A stretch of DNA of 64,000 nucleotides from Candidatus Bathyarchaeota archaeon (lineage in GTDB: Archaea > Thermoproteota > Bathyarchaeia > Bathyarchaeales > UBA233), in contig JANXEP010000068.1 in assembly GCA_025057795.1 (NCBI GenBank), forward strand, positions 124,001 through 188,000, written 5' to 3'. The notes below the pieces were generated by a model. That model was not told where the DNA came from. It did no database searches and saw only the letters and a program-made list of their open reading frames with translations. This document shows positions 25,937 through 34,004 of the stretch, piece by piece. The position numbers were made by a program, and so were the translations under genes. The stretch's first letter is position 1; each line of letters starts with the position of its first letter.

Positions 25937-27115
25937 ATGCTTGATGAAATTTTAAACATGGTTAGGGCGCATGAGCAGTGGCGGGGCAAAGAATGTTTAA
26001 ACCTTATTCCTTCGGAAAATGTTATGAGCCCTGCTGTGCGCGCTCTACTCTCGTCTGAACTTGGACACCGTTACACTTCAAGAGACCGATTTTACATGGG
26101 TACAAAGTTAATAGACGAGCTTGAACATTACGGTGAAGAGCTGGCTAAAGACGTTTTCAGAGCTGAAACTGCCGATTTACGCCCCCTTTCTGGGCATGTA
26201 GCCGACCTAATTTTTCTGGCAAGCTTCACAAAACCCGGCGACCTGTTAACGTGTGTTTCTGAAGAAAACGGCGGTTATCCTGGGCTAGGCGAACCTGGTT
26301 TGGCTGGGCTTCTTGGTTTGAAGGCGGTGCCTTTCCCCTTTCTAAAGGATGTAATGAATATTGATGTTGGAAATGCTCGGGAAGCCATTAGGCGCATGAA
26401 GCCCAAAGTCGTCATGTTTGGGGCTAGCTACATCCTTTTCCCTCACCCGGTGAAGGAGTTGGCTGATGATGCCCTGGAGGTTGGAGCGATTGTGGGTTTT
26501 GACGGATCCCACGTTTTAGGGCTTATTGCTGGAAAACGGTTTCAAGATCCCCTAAGGGAGGGCGCGCATGCACTGTTTGGTTCAACACATAAATCCTTCT
26601 TCGGCCCTCAAGGGGGCATAATTTTGGCTGATAAAGAACACGGGGAAGTCATGAAAGAGAAAATCTTTCCAAGGTTCGTGGATAACGCCCACTGGAACCG
26701 CATAGCCGCGCTAACTTTGGCGCTTGCTGAAATGAAGAAGTTTGGTGAAGCTTACGCGGAGCAAGTGATCCGCAACTCTAGGGCTTTAGCCAAAACACTG
26801 TACGATTATGGTTTCCCAGTTAAATGCCCAAATTTAGGTTTTACAAGTTCTCATCAAGTCATTTTAGACTTCGGAGACCGCGAACAAAGCATAAGAATAG
26901 CGGAGAAGCTTCAGCGTGCAAACATTATTGTTGACCGCGCTATAAGGATTGGAACATGTGAAGTTACAAGGCGCGGAATGAAGGAGGGGGAGATGCTGAA
27001 AATTGCCGAATTAATCAAAAGAACCGTAGATGGGGAAAATCCAGAGGTTGTTAAGGAAGAGGTTGCAAAACTTTGCCTGAATTTTCAAAAGGTTGAATAC
27101 TGTTTTGAAGGGTGA
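25937..27115 (+). CDS. glyA: Serine hydroxymethyltransferase homologue
   Basis: A 392-residue fold-type I PLP enzyme. It has LIPSENVMSPAVRALL, the SENxxS motif of SHMT, the Asp of GFDGSHVLGLIAG, and the PLP lysine in FGSTHKSFFGPQGG. It is about 25-35 residues shorter than bacterial GlyA, and the tetrahydrofolate region is divergent, as expected for archaeal enzymes using tetrahydromethanopterin. The SGSQAN segment reads SGHVAD. A related aldolase is possible. A palindromic A/T box (25889-25903) lies 40 bases before ATG 25937 and is probably the TATA region. Confidence 0.78.
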   Translation: MLDEILNMVRAHEQWRGKECLNLIPSENVMSPAVRALLSSELGHRYTSRDRFYMGTKLIDELEHYGEELAKDVFRAETADLRPLSGHVADLIFLASFTKPGDLLTCVSEENGGYPGLGEPGLAGLLGLKAVPFPFLKDVMNIDVGNAREAIRRMKPKVVMFGASYILFPHPVKELADDALEVGAIVGFDGSHVLGLIAGKRFQDPLREGAHALFGSTHKSFFGPQGGIILADKEHGEVMKEKIFPRFVDNAHWNRIAALTLALAEMKKFGEAYAEQVIRNSRALAKTLYDYGFPVKCPNLGFTSSHQVILDFGDREQSIRIAEKLQRANIIVDRAIRIGTCEVTRRGMKEGEMLKIAELIKRTVDGENPEVVKEEVAKLCLNFQKVEYCFEG

Positions 27116-27190
27116 TGAACCTTTTTATAACTTCTCTCGCTATTCCTAAAGCGAAAATCTCAGTAACCAGCCCCTCACCATGGGATTCAG

Positions 27191-28150
27191 ATGGGCCTTG
27201 TGCCAGAGCAGCTAATCGGAGCGTTGAAGAAACATAAGTACCACATCGTAGGCAGACATTCCGCCGTAAAAAGGTGCAGATGGCTTTATGAGGCCTTAGT
27301 TCATAATAGGCCCTGCTACAAACAGAGGTTTTACGGGATAAAATCCCATCAATGCATACAGATGACTCCCTCCCTTTTTTATTGCACGCAGAGATGCCTC
27401 TTTTGTTGGAGAGCCCAAAGCGGCGACCTTCAAATATCTTGGGAAGAGACAAAGCTGCCAAGGTGGGATTTGCCAGAGGAGATTGTTGAGGAAAGCATAA
27501 GGGCGCAGCTTGAAATTTTAAGCGGGTATAAAGGAAACCCCAAGGCTGACCCCCAAAAGTTTCGGGAAGCCTTAAGGCCTAGACACGCGGCAATAAGTTT
27601 AACCGGTGAACCCGCCCTCTACGAGCCTTTAGGCGAGCTTATTCAAGCCTTTCACAAGCGGGGTTTCACAACGTTTCTTGTTTCTAACGGCACGCTTCCA
27701 ACAGCGCTTGCAAAAATAAGCCATGAGCCCACACAACTTTACATTTCTGTCTGCGCTCCAAACAAAGAAACTTACGAGAGGGTTTGCCGCCCAATTGTCA
27801 AAGACGCGTGGGAGAAAATCAACGAAACATTAGAACTCCTGCAAAGTTTCAAATGTCCCACGGTGATTCGCATAACCGCCGCACGCGGTTTAAACATGGA
27901 AAACGTTGAGGGATACGCTAAACTTATAGAGAAGGCTAATCCGACATACGTTGAGCCTAAAGCTTACATGCATGTAGGCTTTTCAAGGCTTCGTCTAAGT
28001 TATGAAAACATGCCAAGCCACAGGGAAATACGCAACTTTGCACTAAAACTGGCAGCTGAAACAGGCTACAACGTTGTTGACGAGTCGGAAGAAAGCAGGG
28101 TTGTGCTGTTAAGTCGCCTAGAAAAACCCTTACGTTTTCAACCAATATGA
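27191..28150 (+). CDS. taw1: 4-demethylwyosine synthase (TYW1/Taw1)
   Basis: A 319-residue radical-SAM enzyme that converts m1G37 of tRNA-Phe to the tricyclic base imG-14, using pyruvate. The SAM cluster motif reads CTQRCLFCW (Cys-x3-Cys-x2-Cys). The flanking HQCIQMTPSLFYC carries the second cluster cysteine. The TYW1-specific SLTGEPALYEPLGELI and FLVSNGTLP follow. A TATA box (CTTTTTATAAC at about 27120) precedes it. With the Trm5-family gene at 22127 it defines wyosine synthesis. Confidence 0.9.
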   Translation: MGLVPEQLIGALKKHKYHIVGRHSAVKRCRWLYEALVHNRPCYKQRFYGIKSHQCIQMTPSLFYCTQRCLFCWRAQSGDLQISWEETKLPRWDLPEEIVEESIRAQLEILSGYKGNPKADPQKFREALRPRHAAISLTGEPALYEPLGELIQAFHKRGFTTFLVSNGTLPTALAKISHEPTQLYISVCAPNKETYERVCRPIVKDAWEKINETLELLQSFKCPTVIRITAARGLNMENVEGYAKLIEKANPTYVEPKAYMHVGFSRLRLSYENMPSHREIRNFALKLAAETGYNVVDESEESRVVLLSRLEKPLRFQPI

Positions 28151-28240
28151 CTTTGACTTTTCACCGCTCGTGAGGGTAAAGGTTAAATAGAATGCCCTTA
28201 AAGTTCTTGCAAAACTAAGGTTCCATCGAGGTGTTCGAAC

Positions 28241-28435
28241 ATGGTTAGCGAAGGAAGAGGAAGACTTTTCAGAAGGAAAGACGGCAAATTCCTAATATAT
28301 TTGCCCAAGGACTTGGCTGAAGACAGCATGTTCCCCTTCAAGGTTGCCGACTCGATGTTCGTTAAGGTAAGCTTCAAAATAGGCGACGATAAACTAACCA
28401 TAGAGCGGTGGCCAGAGCCGGTAGGAAAAGAGTGA
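28241..28435 (+). CDS. Small conserved-looking protein, function unknown
   Basis: Not recognised. 64 residues from ATG 28241, which follows GAGGTG by eight bases. It has a basic start (SEGRGRLFRRKDGKF) and a beta-rich body (LIYLPKDLAED, VADSMFVKVSFKIGDDKLTI), then an acidic-proline end. The pattern KFLIYLPKDL is reminiscent of AbrB/SpoVT-type strands, but the similarity is weak. It lies between taw1 and the translin gene, all on the plus strand. Confidence 0.6.
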   Translation: MVSEGRGRLFRRKDGKFLIYLPKDLAEDSMFPFKVADSMFVKVSFKIGDDKLTIERWPEPVGKE

Positions 28436-28537
28436 GCTGCCAAGGCCTTCAACCATTTGCCGCTTTCTTTTTCACCTTTCTTTGGTAAACGATAAAATAG
28501 TAGGTTAACCACTTTAAATGAGAGAAGTGCCGAGCAT

Positions 28538-29185
28538 ATGAGCTCTTTAAGGACAATTTTGAAGAACATTCAAAAAGGGCTTAGGGGGAAAGAGAAAGCG
28601 CGGGAAAAAGCTCAAGCCGACATGCGAAAAGTTACAAGTCTTTCAAAACAAGCGATACTTTTCATACACCAAAAAAGACTGAATGAAGCTAGAAAGCTTC
28701 TGGTGAAAGTTAAGGAAATTATTGCGAGGCTTAATGAAGCTGCAAAAGAAAATTCAGACATAATTCACGGCGGCTTATTCAACATGGCGCTTCAGGAATA
28801 TTCCGAAGCAAACATATTTCTCAAACTCGTCGAGGAGTCACGTTTTATCACCCCTGAGGAAATCAACGTGCCTCCAGTAGATTATGTGTTAGGACTGGCG
28901 GATGTTATTGGCGAGTGCAGGCGTTTGGCGTTAGATGCCTTGCGGGAGGGAGATGTGGAGAAAAGCGAAAAATGCTTACAGTTGATGGATGAAATTTACA
29001 CAGAACTTATGGCTATGGATGAAGCCTACATGCTGGTTCCAGGGTTAAGGCGGAAATGCGACGTTGCGAGAAAAATTATTGAAACCACCCGTGGAGACGT
29101 AACCCATGAAGTGCAAAGGCAAAGGCTTGAAAAGTACTTGAAAAGCTTTGAAAAAAGGCATAAGCGCCAAAAGGTAGCCAAATGA
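28538..29185 (+). CDS. Translin-family protein
   Basis: A 215-residue all-helical protein. Recognisable translin blocks are RKVTSLSKQAILFIHQKR, NEARKLL, GGLFNMALQEYSEA with the conserved acidic YSEA, and VPPVDYVLGLADVIGECRRLALD. Archaeal translin is a single protein related to both translin and TRAX; members bind RNA and ssDNA and may act as RNases. Its stop overlaps the endonuclease V start by four bases (ATGA), so the two are translationally coupled. Confidence 0.85.
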   Translation: MSSLRTILKNIQKGLRGKEKAREKAQADMRKVTSLSKQAILFIHQKRLNEARKLLVKVKEIIARLNEAAKENSDIIHGGLFNMALQEYSEANIFLKLVEESRFITPEEINVPPVDYVLGLADVIGECRRLALDALREGDVEKSEKCLQLMDEIYTELMAMDEAYMLVPGLRRKCDVARKIIETTRGDVTHEVQRQRLEKYLKSFEKRHKRQKVAK

Positions 29186-29871
29186 GCATCACAAAATTGG
29201 GCGCTAACTTCTCCATTGAAAAGGCTCGCAAAGCGCAGCTACATTTGTCAAAGCAAATAGTTTTGAGGGATTTGCTGCCTAGAAAAATCCGCTACATCGC
29301 TGGTGTTGACGTGGCGTATAACGGCGAATCCGCCATTGGGGCGGTTGCTGTTTTAGAATATTCCACCTTGAACCTTGTTGAATCGCAAACAGCCATCTGC
29401 AAAATCGCTTTCCCCTACATCCCAACACTTCTCTCCTTTAGAGAGGTTCCGCCTTCAGTTTTATGCATTAGGAAATTGAAGACGCAGCCAGACGTTTTCC
29501 TCGTTGACGGACACGGTTTTGCCCACCCATACCATTGCGGCTTTGCAAGCCATTTAGGCGTGGTTCTAAGGAGACCAACAATAGGGGTTGCAAAACATAG
29601 GCTAATCGGCGAAATCGAAGATTCCAAAGACGGGGATTTTGCCCGCCTGAAACATGAAGGCGAAATAGTTGGCGCTGTGTTAAAAACTATACGTGGCCAT
29701 AAGCCAGTTTACGTCAGCGTAGGGCATATGGTTTCGCTGGAAACAGCCGTCAAGATAGTTAGGCATTGCACACGCCGCAGTAACATCCCCGAGCCTTTGA
29801 TAAAAGCCCATCAAACAGCAGCGGAAGCAAAAAATGGAATAAGCCGCTTAAAAGCGTTTGTGAAAACGTAA
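29182..29871 (+). CDS. nfi: Endonuclease V
   Basis: Cleaves near deaminated bases, chiefly inosine in DNA or RNA. In 229 residues the family residues are in order: AGVDVAYNGE with the metal aspartate, FPYIPTLLSFREVPP with the conserved PYIPxxLxxRE block, VFLVDGHGFAHP with the second aspartate, and GVAKHRLIG. Coupled to translin upstream, and a second EndoV-fold family (DUF99) lies at 43346. Confidence 0.93.
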   Translation: MSITKLGANFSIEKARKAQLHLSKQIVLRDLLPRKIRYIAGVDVAYNGESAIGAVAVLEYSTLNLVESQTAICKIAFPYIPTLLSFREVPPSVLCIRKLKTQPDVFLVDGHGFAHPYHCGFASHLGVVLRRPTIGVAKHRLIGEIEDSKDGDFARLKHEGEIVGAVLKTIRGHKPVYVSVGHMVSLETAVKIVRHCTRRSNIPEPLIKAHQTAAEAKNGISRLKAFVKT

Positions 29872-29919
29872 TAACTTTAAACCCTTAATATGATATGCAG
29901 ATAAAAAGGGCGTGAAAAT

Positions 29920-30627
29920 GTGCTTCATCCTAAAATTGAGGCTTTAACCCGTAAGATCCGCGACGAAAATGTTCGAAAGAAAGTTGTTGAGTTGCTTGAA
30001 AATCCTGTTTTTGAGATTGATGGAAAAGTTTATTCTGGTTTACCCTTGGACTCTTCGCCAGCCGGCTTGTCGCATCACCACTGCTATGCAGGCGGCTACA
30101 TTGAACACGTTGTCTCCGCGGCTAATTTAGCTTTGGCGCTGTGCAATTCTGTGGAGAAAGTTTACCGTGGGAAGGTTAACCGCGACCTTGTAATAGCTGG
30201 CGTACTACTGCATGACCTTTTCAAGCCCCTCACCTACGCCGTAAATAATGAGGGAGGTTATCGCTCCACAAGCTTGGCTGACTACATGGACCATTTATCG
30301 CTTATCATTTCGGAACTTGTTCGAAGGGGGTTCCCCCTCGAACTAGTGCATGTGGTTTCAGCCCATCATGGAGATTATGGTCCAATAAAACCGCACACGG
30401 TGGAGGCTTTAATTTGCCATTTAGCAGACCAGATGGACTCACGGTTAAACGGAGAAATCCTAAACGCTGCCGCATATATTGCCAGAAAGGCTGTCGGCGA
30501 GGAGATACAGGGCTTAACGGCGAAGGAAGCCTTCGAAATAATCCAATCGAAGGTCGCCGAAGGCTGGGAGGCTGCAGCGAAAACCGTTGAGAAAATAAAA
30601 CGGAGAAGGGAGCGACGTAAAGCTTAA
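29920..30627 (+). CDS. HD-domain phosphohydrolase
   Basis: A 235-residue HD-superfamily metal hydrolase. The histidines and aspartates follow the HD pattern: LSHHHCYAGGYIEH, AGVLLHDLFKPLTY, VVSAHHGDYGPIKP and CHLADQMDSRL. The SHHHxYxGGxxEH start resembles MptB, the dihydroneopterin cyclic phosphate phosphodiesterase of methanopterin synthesis, and other cyclic-phosphate hydrolases. That role is possible, not shown. The start is GTG 29920. Confidence 0.8.
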   Translation: MLHPKIEALTRKIRDENVRKKVVELLENPVFEIDGKVYSGLPLDSSPAGLSHHHCYAGGYIEHVVSAANLALALCNSVEKVYRGKVNRDLVIAGVLLHDLFKPLTYAVNNEGGYRSTSLADYMDHLSLIISELVRRGFPLELVHVVSAHHGDYGPIKPHTVEALICHLADQMDSRLNGEILNAAAYIARKAVGEEIQGLTAKEAFEIIQSKVAEGWEAAAKTVEKIKRRRERRKA

Positions 30628-30664
30628 AAGATTTCCCATTTGAATGTGACGGTGGTGCTTGAAA

Positions 30665-30991
30665 ATGGAGATAACGTTCGAGGAGTTCCAAAAGCTAGAC
30701 ATGCGGGTGGGAAAGGTTATAGAGGCAAACCAGATTCCAGGCTCACGGAACCTTATAAGAATGATTGTGGATTTTGGGACGGAAAAAAGGCAGGCTGTGG
30801 CTGGGCTTCTCCAATGGTATAAGCCTGAAGAGCTTGTGGGTAAAAAGTACGCCTTCGTGTTGAACCTTCAGAAGAGAAAGTTCATGGGCGTGGAATCCCA
30901 ATGCATGATACTGGCTGCTGAGGATGGAAAAGGAAACGTTGTAGCCATACAACCTGAAAAGGACATAGGCGAAGGAAGCAGAATCCACTGA
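30665..30991 (+). CDS. tRNA-binding OB-fold protein (MetRS-beta/CsaA type)
   Basis: A 108-residue OB-fold module of the EMAP-II/MetRS C-terminal kind. It begins TFEEFQKLDMRVGKVIEAN and carries the motif RLMVDFG-like RMIVDFGTEKRQAVAGL, then YAFVLNLQKRKFMGVESQCMIL. In archaea it is often a stand-alone beta subunit of methionyl-tRNA synthetase. ATG 30665 is favoured over TTG 30659 because GGTGGTG ends nine bases upstream. It is convergent with rfcL. Confidence 0.85.
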   Translation: MEITFEEFQKLDMRVGKVIEANQIPGSRNLIRMIVDFGTEKRQAVAGLLQWYKPEELVGKKYAFVLNLQKRKFMGVESQCMILAAEDGKGNVVAIQPEKDIGEGSRIH

Positions 30992-30995
30992 GATC

Positions 30996-32255
30996 TTAGC
31001 CTAAAAGCTCTTTTATAGCCTCAGCTTTTTCCCTGCTTTCAGCCAAATATTCAATCATCTCAGGGCTTAGGTCAAACCACTTTGCGAGTCCAGCCGCCAT
31101 CTCAGCATTGTTTTTGAAGATTATCCGTAGATATGGCAGCATTTCTTTTGAGGCTCTTGCCGCTGAGATATGGCATCTACGTTTGATTTTGCGCCCTATT
31201 TCCAACTGCATTGCCCTTTCCGCCTTAGACTTTGAAAGCATCTGTATACGCTGGGGGAAGTGAAACGGTGTCCACCCTGAAGGTTTAGTGTTAATTCTGG
31301 ACATGGCAACGCCTCCAGCCATGAGGTCAACCACGTACCTCATAAAGCTCCAATCCTGGGTGCTCCTTATCCTACCCCTATAAACGTCGGCAAGCGACAA
31401 AGCATCCATAGCCCTTGCTAGGTCATGGGGGTCGGTTAAATGGGCTGGAACGTTCTCGTATATCCACTCGAAAAGCATGTCCACGTCAACGTCAGCCATA
31501 TCAACCGCGCGTTTCGCCCCTTCACACGTCTTAGCGTAAACAATCATCCGTAGAACTGTGAAAATTGTTTCCTGTCTATCCCTATAACCAAGCCATGAAA
31601 CATCATCATATGTTAGTTTTTTCTTCCCCTGCGCCAAGGCTTGGAGGTCATTTACCGCGGAGCGGACATCGCCTTCGGAACGGTTTGCAATAAACTTTAA
31701 GGCGTTTTCCTCCGCCTGTATTCCCTCTTTTAGGCATATAGCCTTTAAATAACTCAAAACCTCGCTGGCTTTAGGCTTTTTAAACTCTATTAGCAGACAA
31801 TGGTTTCGCAAATTTGTGAATCTCGGGTCATAAGCGTTGTTGGCTATCAAAACTATTGGACAATGGGCAGTTTTAACTATTTCCGTTATTGCTGCAACCC
31901 CGCCCTTGTCAGCTGTCCCGGTTATCCCGTCAAGCTCGTCTAAAAGAATTATTCTTCTCGTGCCAAAGAGCGACCCGTAGTGTGAGGCTAACCCTGCGAA
32001 ACGTTTTATCGCCTCCTCCGTCCTATAATCGCTGGCGTTTTTCTCCACAAGCTCCATCTTAAAATCGTTCGCCAAGGCTTCAACGGAAACCGTTTTTCCA
32101 ACCCCTGGAGGACCATATATGAAGGCTGCTCTTTTTGGGGGAACGCCCTTATCCCAAGACTTTATCCACTCAACGAGTTTCTGTATTGCCTCCCTGTTTC
32201 CAACGACCTCCCTCAGGGTTTTCGGCTTATGTTTGAGGGCCCAAGCGGAGTACAT
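30996..32255 (-). CDS. rfcL: Replication factor C large subunit
   Basis: Clamp-loader ATPase that opens PCNA. Of 419 residues, the N-terminus is WALKHKPKTLREVVGN, the Walker A is IYGPPGVGKTVSVEAL, Walker B is ILLDELDGITG, and sensor 1 is LIANNAYDP. The C-terminal half shows the RFC-L helical collar (VDVDMLFEWIYENVPAHL). There is no extended PIP-box tail. It lies two bases after the rfcS stop in a two-gene operon. Confidence 0.92.
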   Translation of the reverse strand: MYSAWALKHKPKTLREVVGNREAIQKLVEWIKSWDKGVPPKRAAFIYGPPGVGKTVSVEALANDFKMELVEKNASDYRTEEAIKRFAGLASHYGSLFGTRRIILLDELDGITGTADKGGVAAITEIVKTAHCPIVLIANNAYDPRFTNLRNHCLLIEFKKPKASEVLSYLKAICLKEGIQAEENALKFIANRSEGDVRSAVNDLQALAQGKKKLTYDDVSWLGYRDRQETIFTVLRMIVYAKTCEGAKRAVDMADVDVDMLFEWIYENVPAHLTDPHDLARAMDALSLADVYRGRIRSTQDWSFMRYVVDLMAGGVAMSRINTKPSGWTPFHFPQRIQMLSKSKAERAMQLEIGRKIKRRCHISAARASKEMLPYLRIIFKNNAEMAAGLAKWFDLSPEMIEYLAESREKAEAIKELLG

Positions 32256-32257
32256 CC

Positions 32258-33235
32258 TTACACCTTTTTGGCTATTTTCATTTCGTACGCTGCCTCGACA
32301 ATCTTAGCCAACAATGCGCTTAGCTGGACTTCCTCGTCCGCCCCTTCCACAAGCCTAAAATCTATTTCACCTATTATGGCGGCAAGCTTTATTTTCCAAT
32401 GCTCCGGAATATTCACCCTGAAAATTTCCGTGTGAATTTGACGTATTATGTCGCTTCCTGCCACCCCATATTTCTGAATCATGTCGCGAAGCTGTTTTCG
32501 CGCTTCTAGGAAGTCTCCCTTCATGGCTGTTTCAATCATTTTCTGCACATCCGCAGGGTTGGCTTTTCCAGCTATGGAATAAACAACCTTTGCGTCTACT
32601 GGTCTGCCCAGCGAAGCCGCAGCCTGCAGAGTATTTATCGCCTTCCTTAGGTCTCCACCGCAAACTTCGAAGATGGCGTCTAATCCTTCATCCAAAAGTT
32701 TTACCCCTTCATTTTCGGCTATGTATCTCAAGTATTTGTCATGCTCCTCTCTGGGCAAGTGGGTAAACCGAAAGGGCGCACAACGCGACTGTATAGGCTC
32801 TATTATTTTGCCGCTGTAATTTGCGCACAAGATAAATCTGCATGTTTCTGTGTAACGCTCCATGGTTCGCCGCAAGGCCTGTTGAGCGTCGGCGGTCATG
32901 TTGTCTGCCTCATCCAAAATAAGAATCTTGAAGGGAATTTCACCTATGGATCTAACCCTCGCAAAAGTTTTTACAGTTTCGCGCACAACGTCTATTCCAC
33001 GCTCGTCGCTGGCGTTTAACTCCATAATATGTTCACGGTAGCCCTCACCATAAAGATCCCGCGCTAAACATAGGGCCGCTGTTGTTTTCCCAGTTCCAGG
33101 CGGACCGGCAAAAATGCAGTGGGGCACGTTTTTTGACCTAACAAAACTTTTCAATCGCTCAACAATTTCTTTCTGGTCCACCATGTCGTTCAACGTTTTC
33201 GGCCTATATTTCTCAGCCCACATTTCAAAACTCAA
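32258..33235 (-). CDS. rfcS: Replication factor C small subunit
   Basis: Clamp-loader small subunit. MWAEKYRPKTLNDMVDQ begins the conserved part, followed by Walker A FAGPPGTGKTTAAL, Walker B ILDEADNMTADAQQ with RRTMERY, the arginine-finger SRC motif QSRCAPFRF, and the collar. The open frame extends to 33478, but that extension reads into the promoter region. TTG 33235 is chosen because GGGAGG ends eight bases upstream; ATG 33259 and ATG 33223 are alternatives. It is divergent from gins23-mcm. Confidence 0.92.
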   Translation of the reverse strand: MSFEMWAEKYRPKTLNDMVDQKEIVERLKSFVRSKNVPHCIFAGPPGTGKTTAALCLARDLYGEGYREHIMELNASDERGIDVVRETVKTFARVRSIGEIPFKILILDEADNMTADAQQALRRTMERYTETCRFILCANYSGKIIEPIQSRCAPFRFTHLPREEHDKYLRYIAENEGVKLLDEGLDAIFEVCGGDLRKAINTLQAAASLGRPVDAKVVYSIAGKANPADVQKMIETAMKGDFLEARKQLRDMIQKYGVAGSDIIRQIHTEIFRVNIPEHWKIKLAAIIGEIDFRLVEGADEEVQLSALLAKIVEAAYEMKIAKKV

Positions 33236-33434
33236 ACGGTAATCCTCCCATAGCTTCATAGGAGGGCATGTTAATAAAAGCTTACTTTCCCTAAACACCC
33301 AATTATGTTCAGACTTCGCGGGAAACCCCTCTTGTTCAATAAACTTTAAATTACTGAACTTTTCCATCGCATTTTTTATACTACAGCTTTTTATACTGTG
33401 GAGAGGGATAAACCGTTTGGGAGGGGAAGGAACC

Positions 33435-34004
33435 TTGCAACGTGGAGCATCGGGCGTGATTAAAGTTTTAGACTTCATGTTTGAAAATTCAACGGTTAAA
33501 GTTATAGCTAACAGGAATTATCCCGAAGTTAGGCTTGGAGGGTTAACCGTAGGGCCTTTTGAGGAAGGAAACGAGTATGAGGTGTATTTTTGGGTTGCCC
33601 GTGAGCTTGAAAAATTCGGAATAGTTCGTTTACGAAATGAAGAACTTCTGGACGTCTCAAAACTTTACAAAATCCACTGGAAGGAGCGGGTTCAAACCGT
33701 CGGGCAAATGTCTGAACTTCCAGACAGCTTTTATCCAAAACTTCGCAGATACCTTGCAGACTTAAAGAAGGAAGTTGTTAAAAATCCTGAAAAAATGAGG
33801 GAGTACGAAAAAGCGAAGTACCTAGCATTAGACATTATAAACTTGCGGATGAAAAAAATTGTTTCAATCGCATCCGCCCCAGCCCAGACGGGACAAGTTC
33901 TAAAAAACTTTACAAGCGAGGAAAGATTTCTCTACGAAAAGATTTTCAAGCTAATAAGTAAGTGGAGGACTCAGCTACTGGAGCATGAGGTTGAACCATC
34001 ATGA
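33435..34004 (+). CDS. gins23: GINS complex subunit Gins23
   Basis: Psf2/Psf3-like GINS subunit that joins MCM and Cdc45/RecJ in the archaeal replicative helicase. The family block is VKVIANRNYPEVRLGGLTVGP, then EEGNEYEVYFWVARELEKFG, IHWKERVQ and LPDSFYPKLRRYL. TTG 33435 follows GGGAGGGGAAGG by four bases; TTG 33417 and ATG 33477 remain possible. Two TATA-like boxes lie at about 33373 and 33388. Its stop overlaps the mcm start by four bases. Confidence 0.87.
   Translation: MQRGASGVIKVLDFMFENSTVKVIANRNYPEVRLGGLTVGPFEEGNEYEVYFWVARELEKFGIVRLRNEELLDVSKLYKIHWKERVQTVGQMSELPDSFYPKLRRYLADLKKEVVKNPEKMREYEKAKYLALDIINLRMKKIVSIASAPAQTGQVLKNFTSEERFLYEKIFKLISKWRTQLLEHEVEPS

Noticed and set aside
33236..33478. 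N-terminal extension of rfcS
   Set aside because: The extension reads into the divergent gins23 promoter; the conserved protein begins at WAEKYRP with a ribosome-binding site near 33245.
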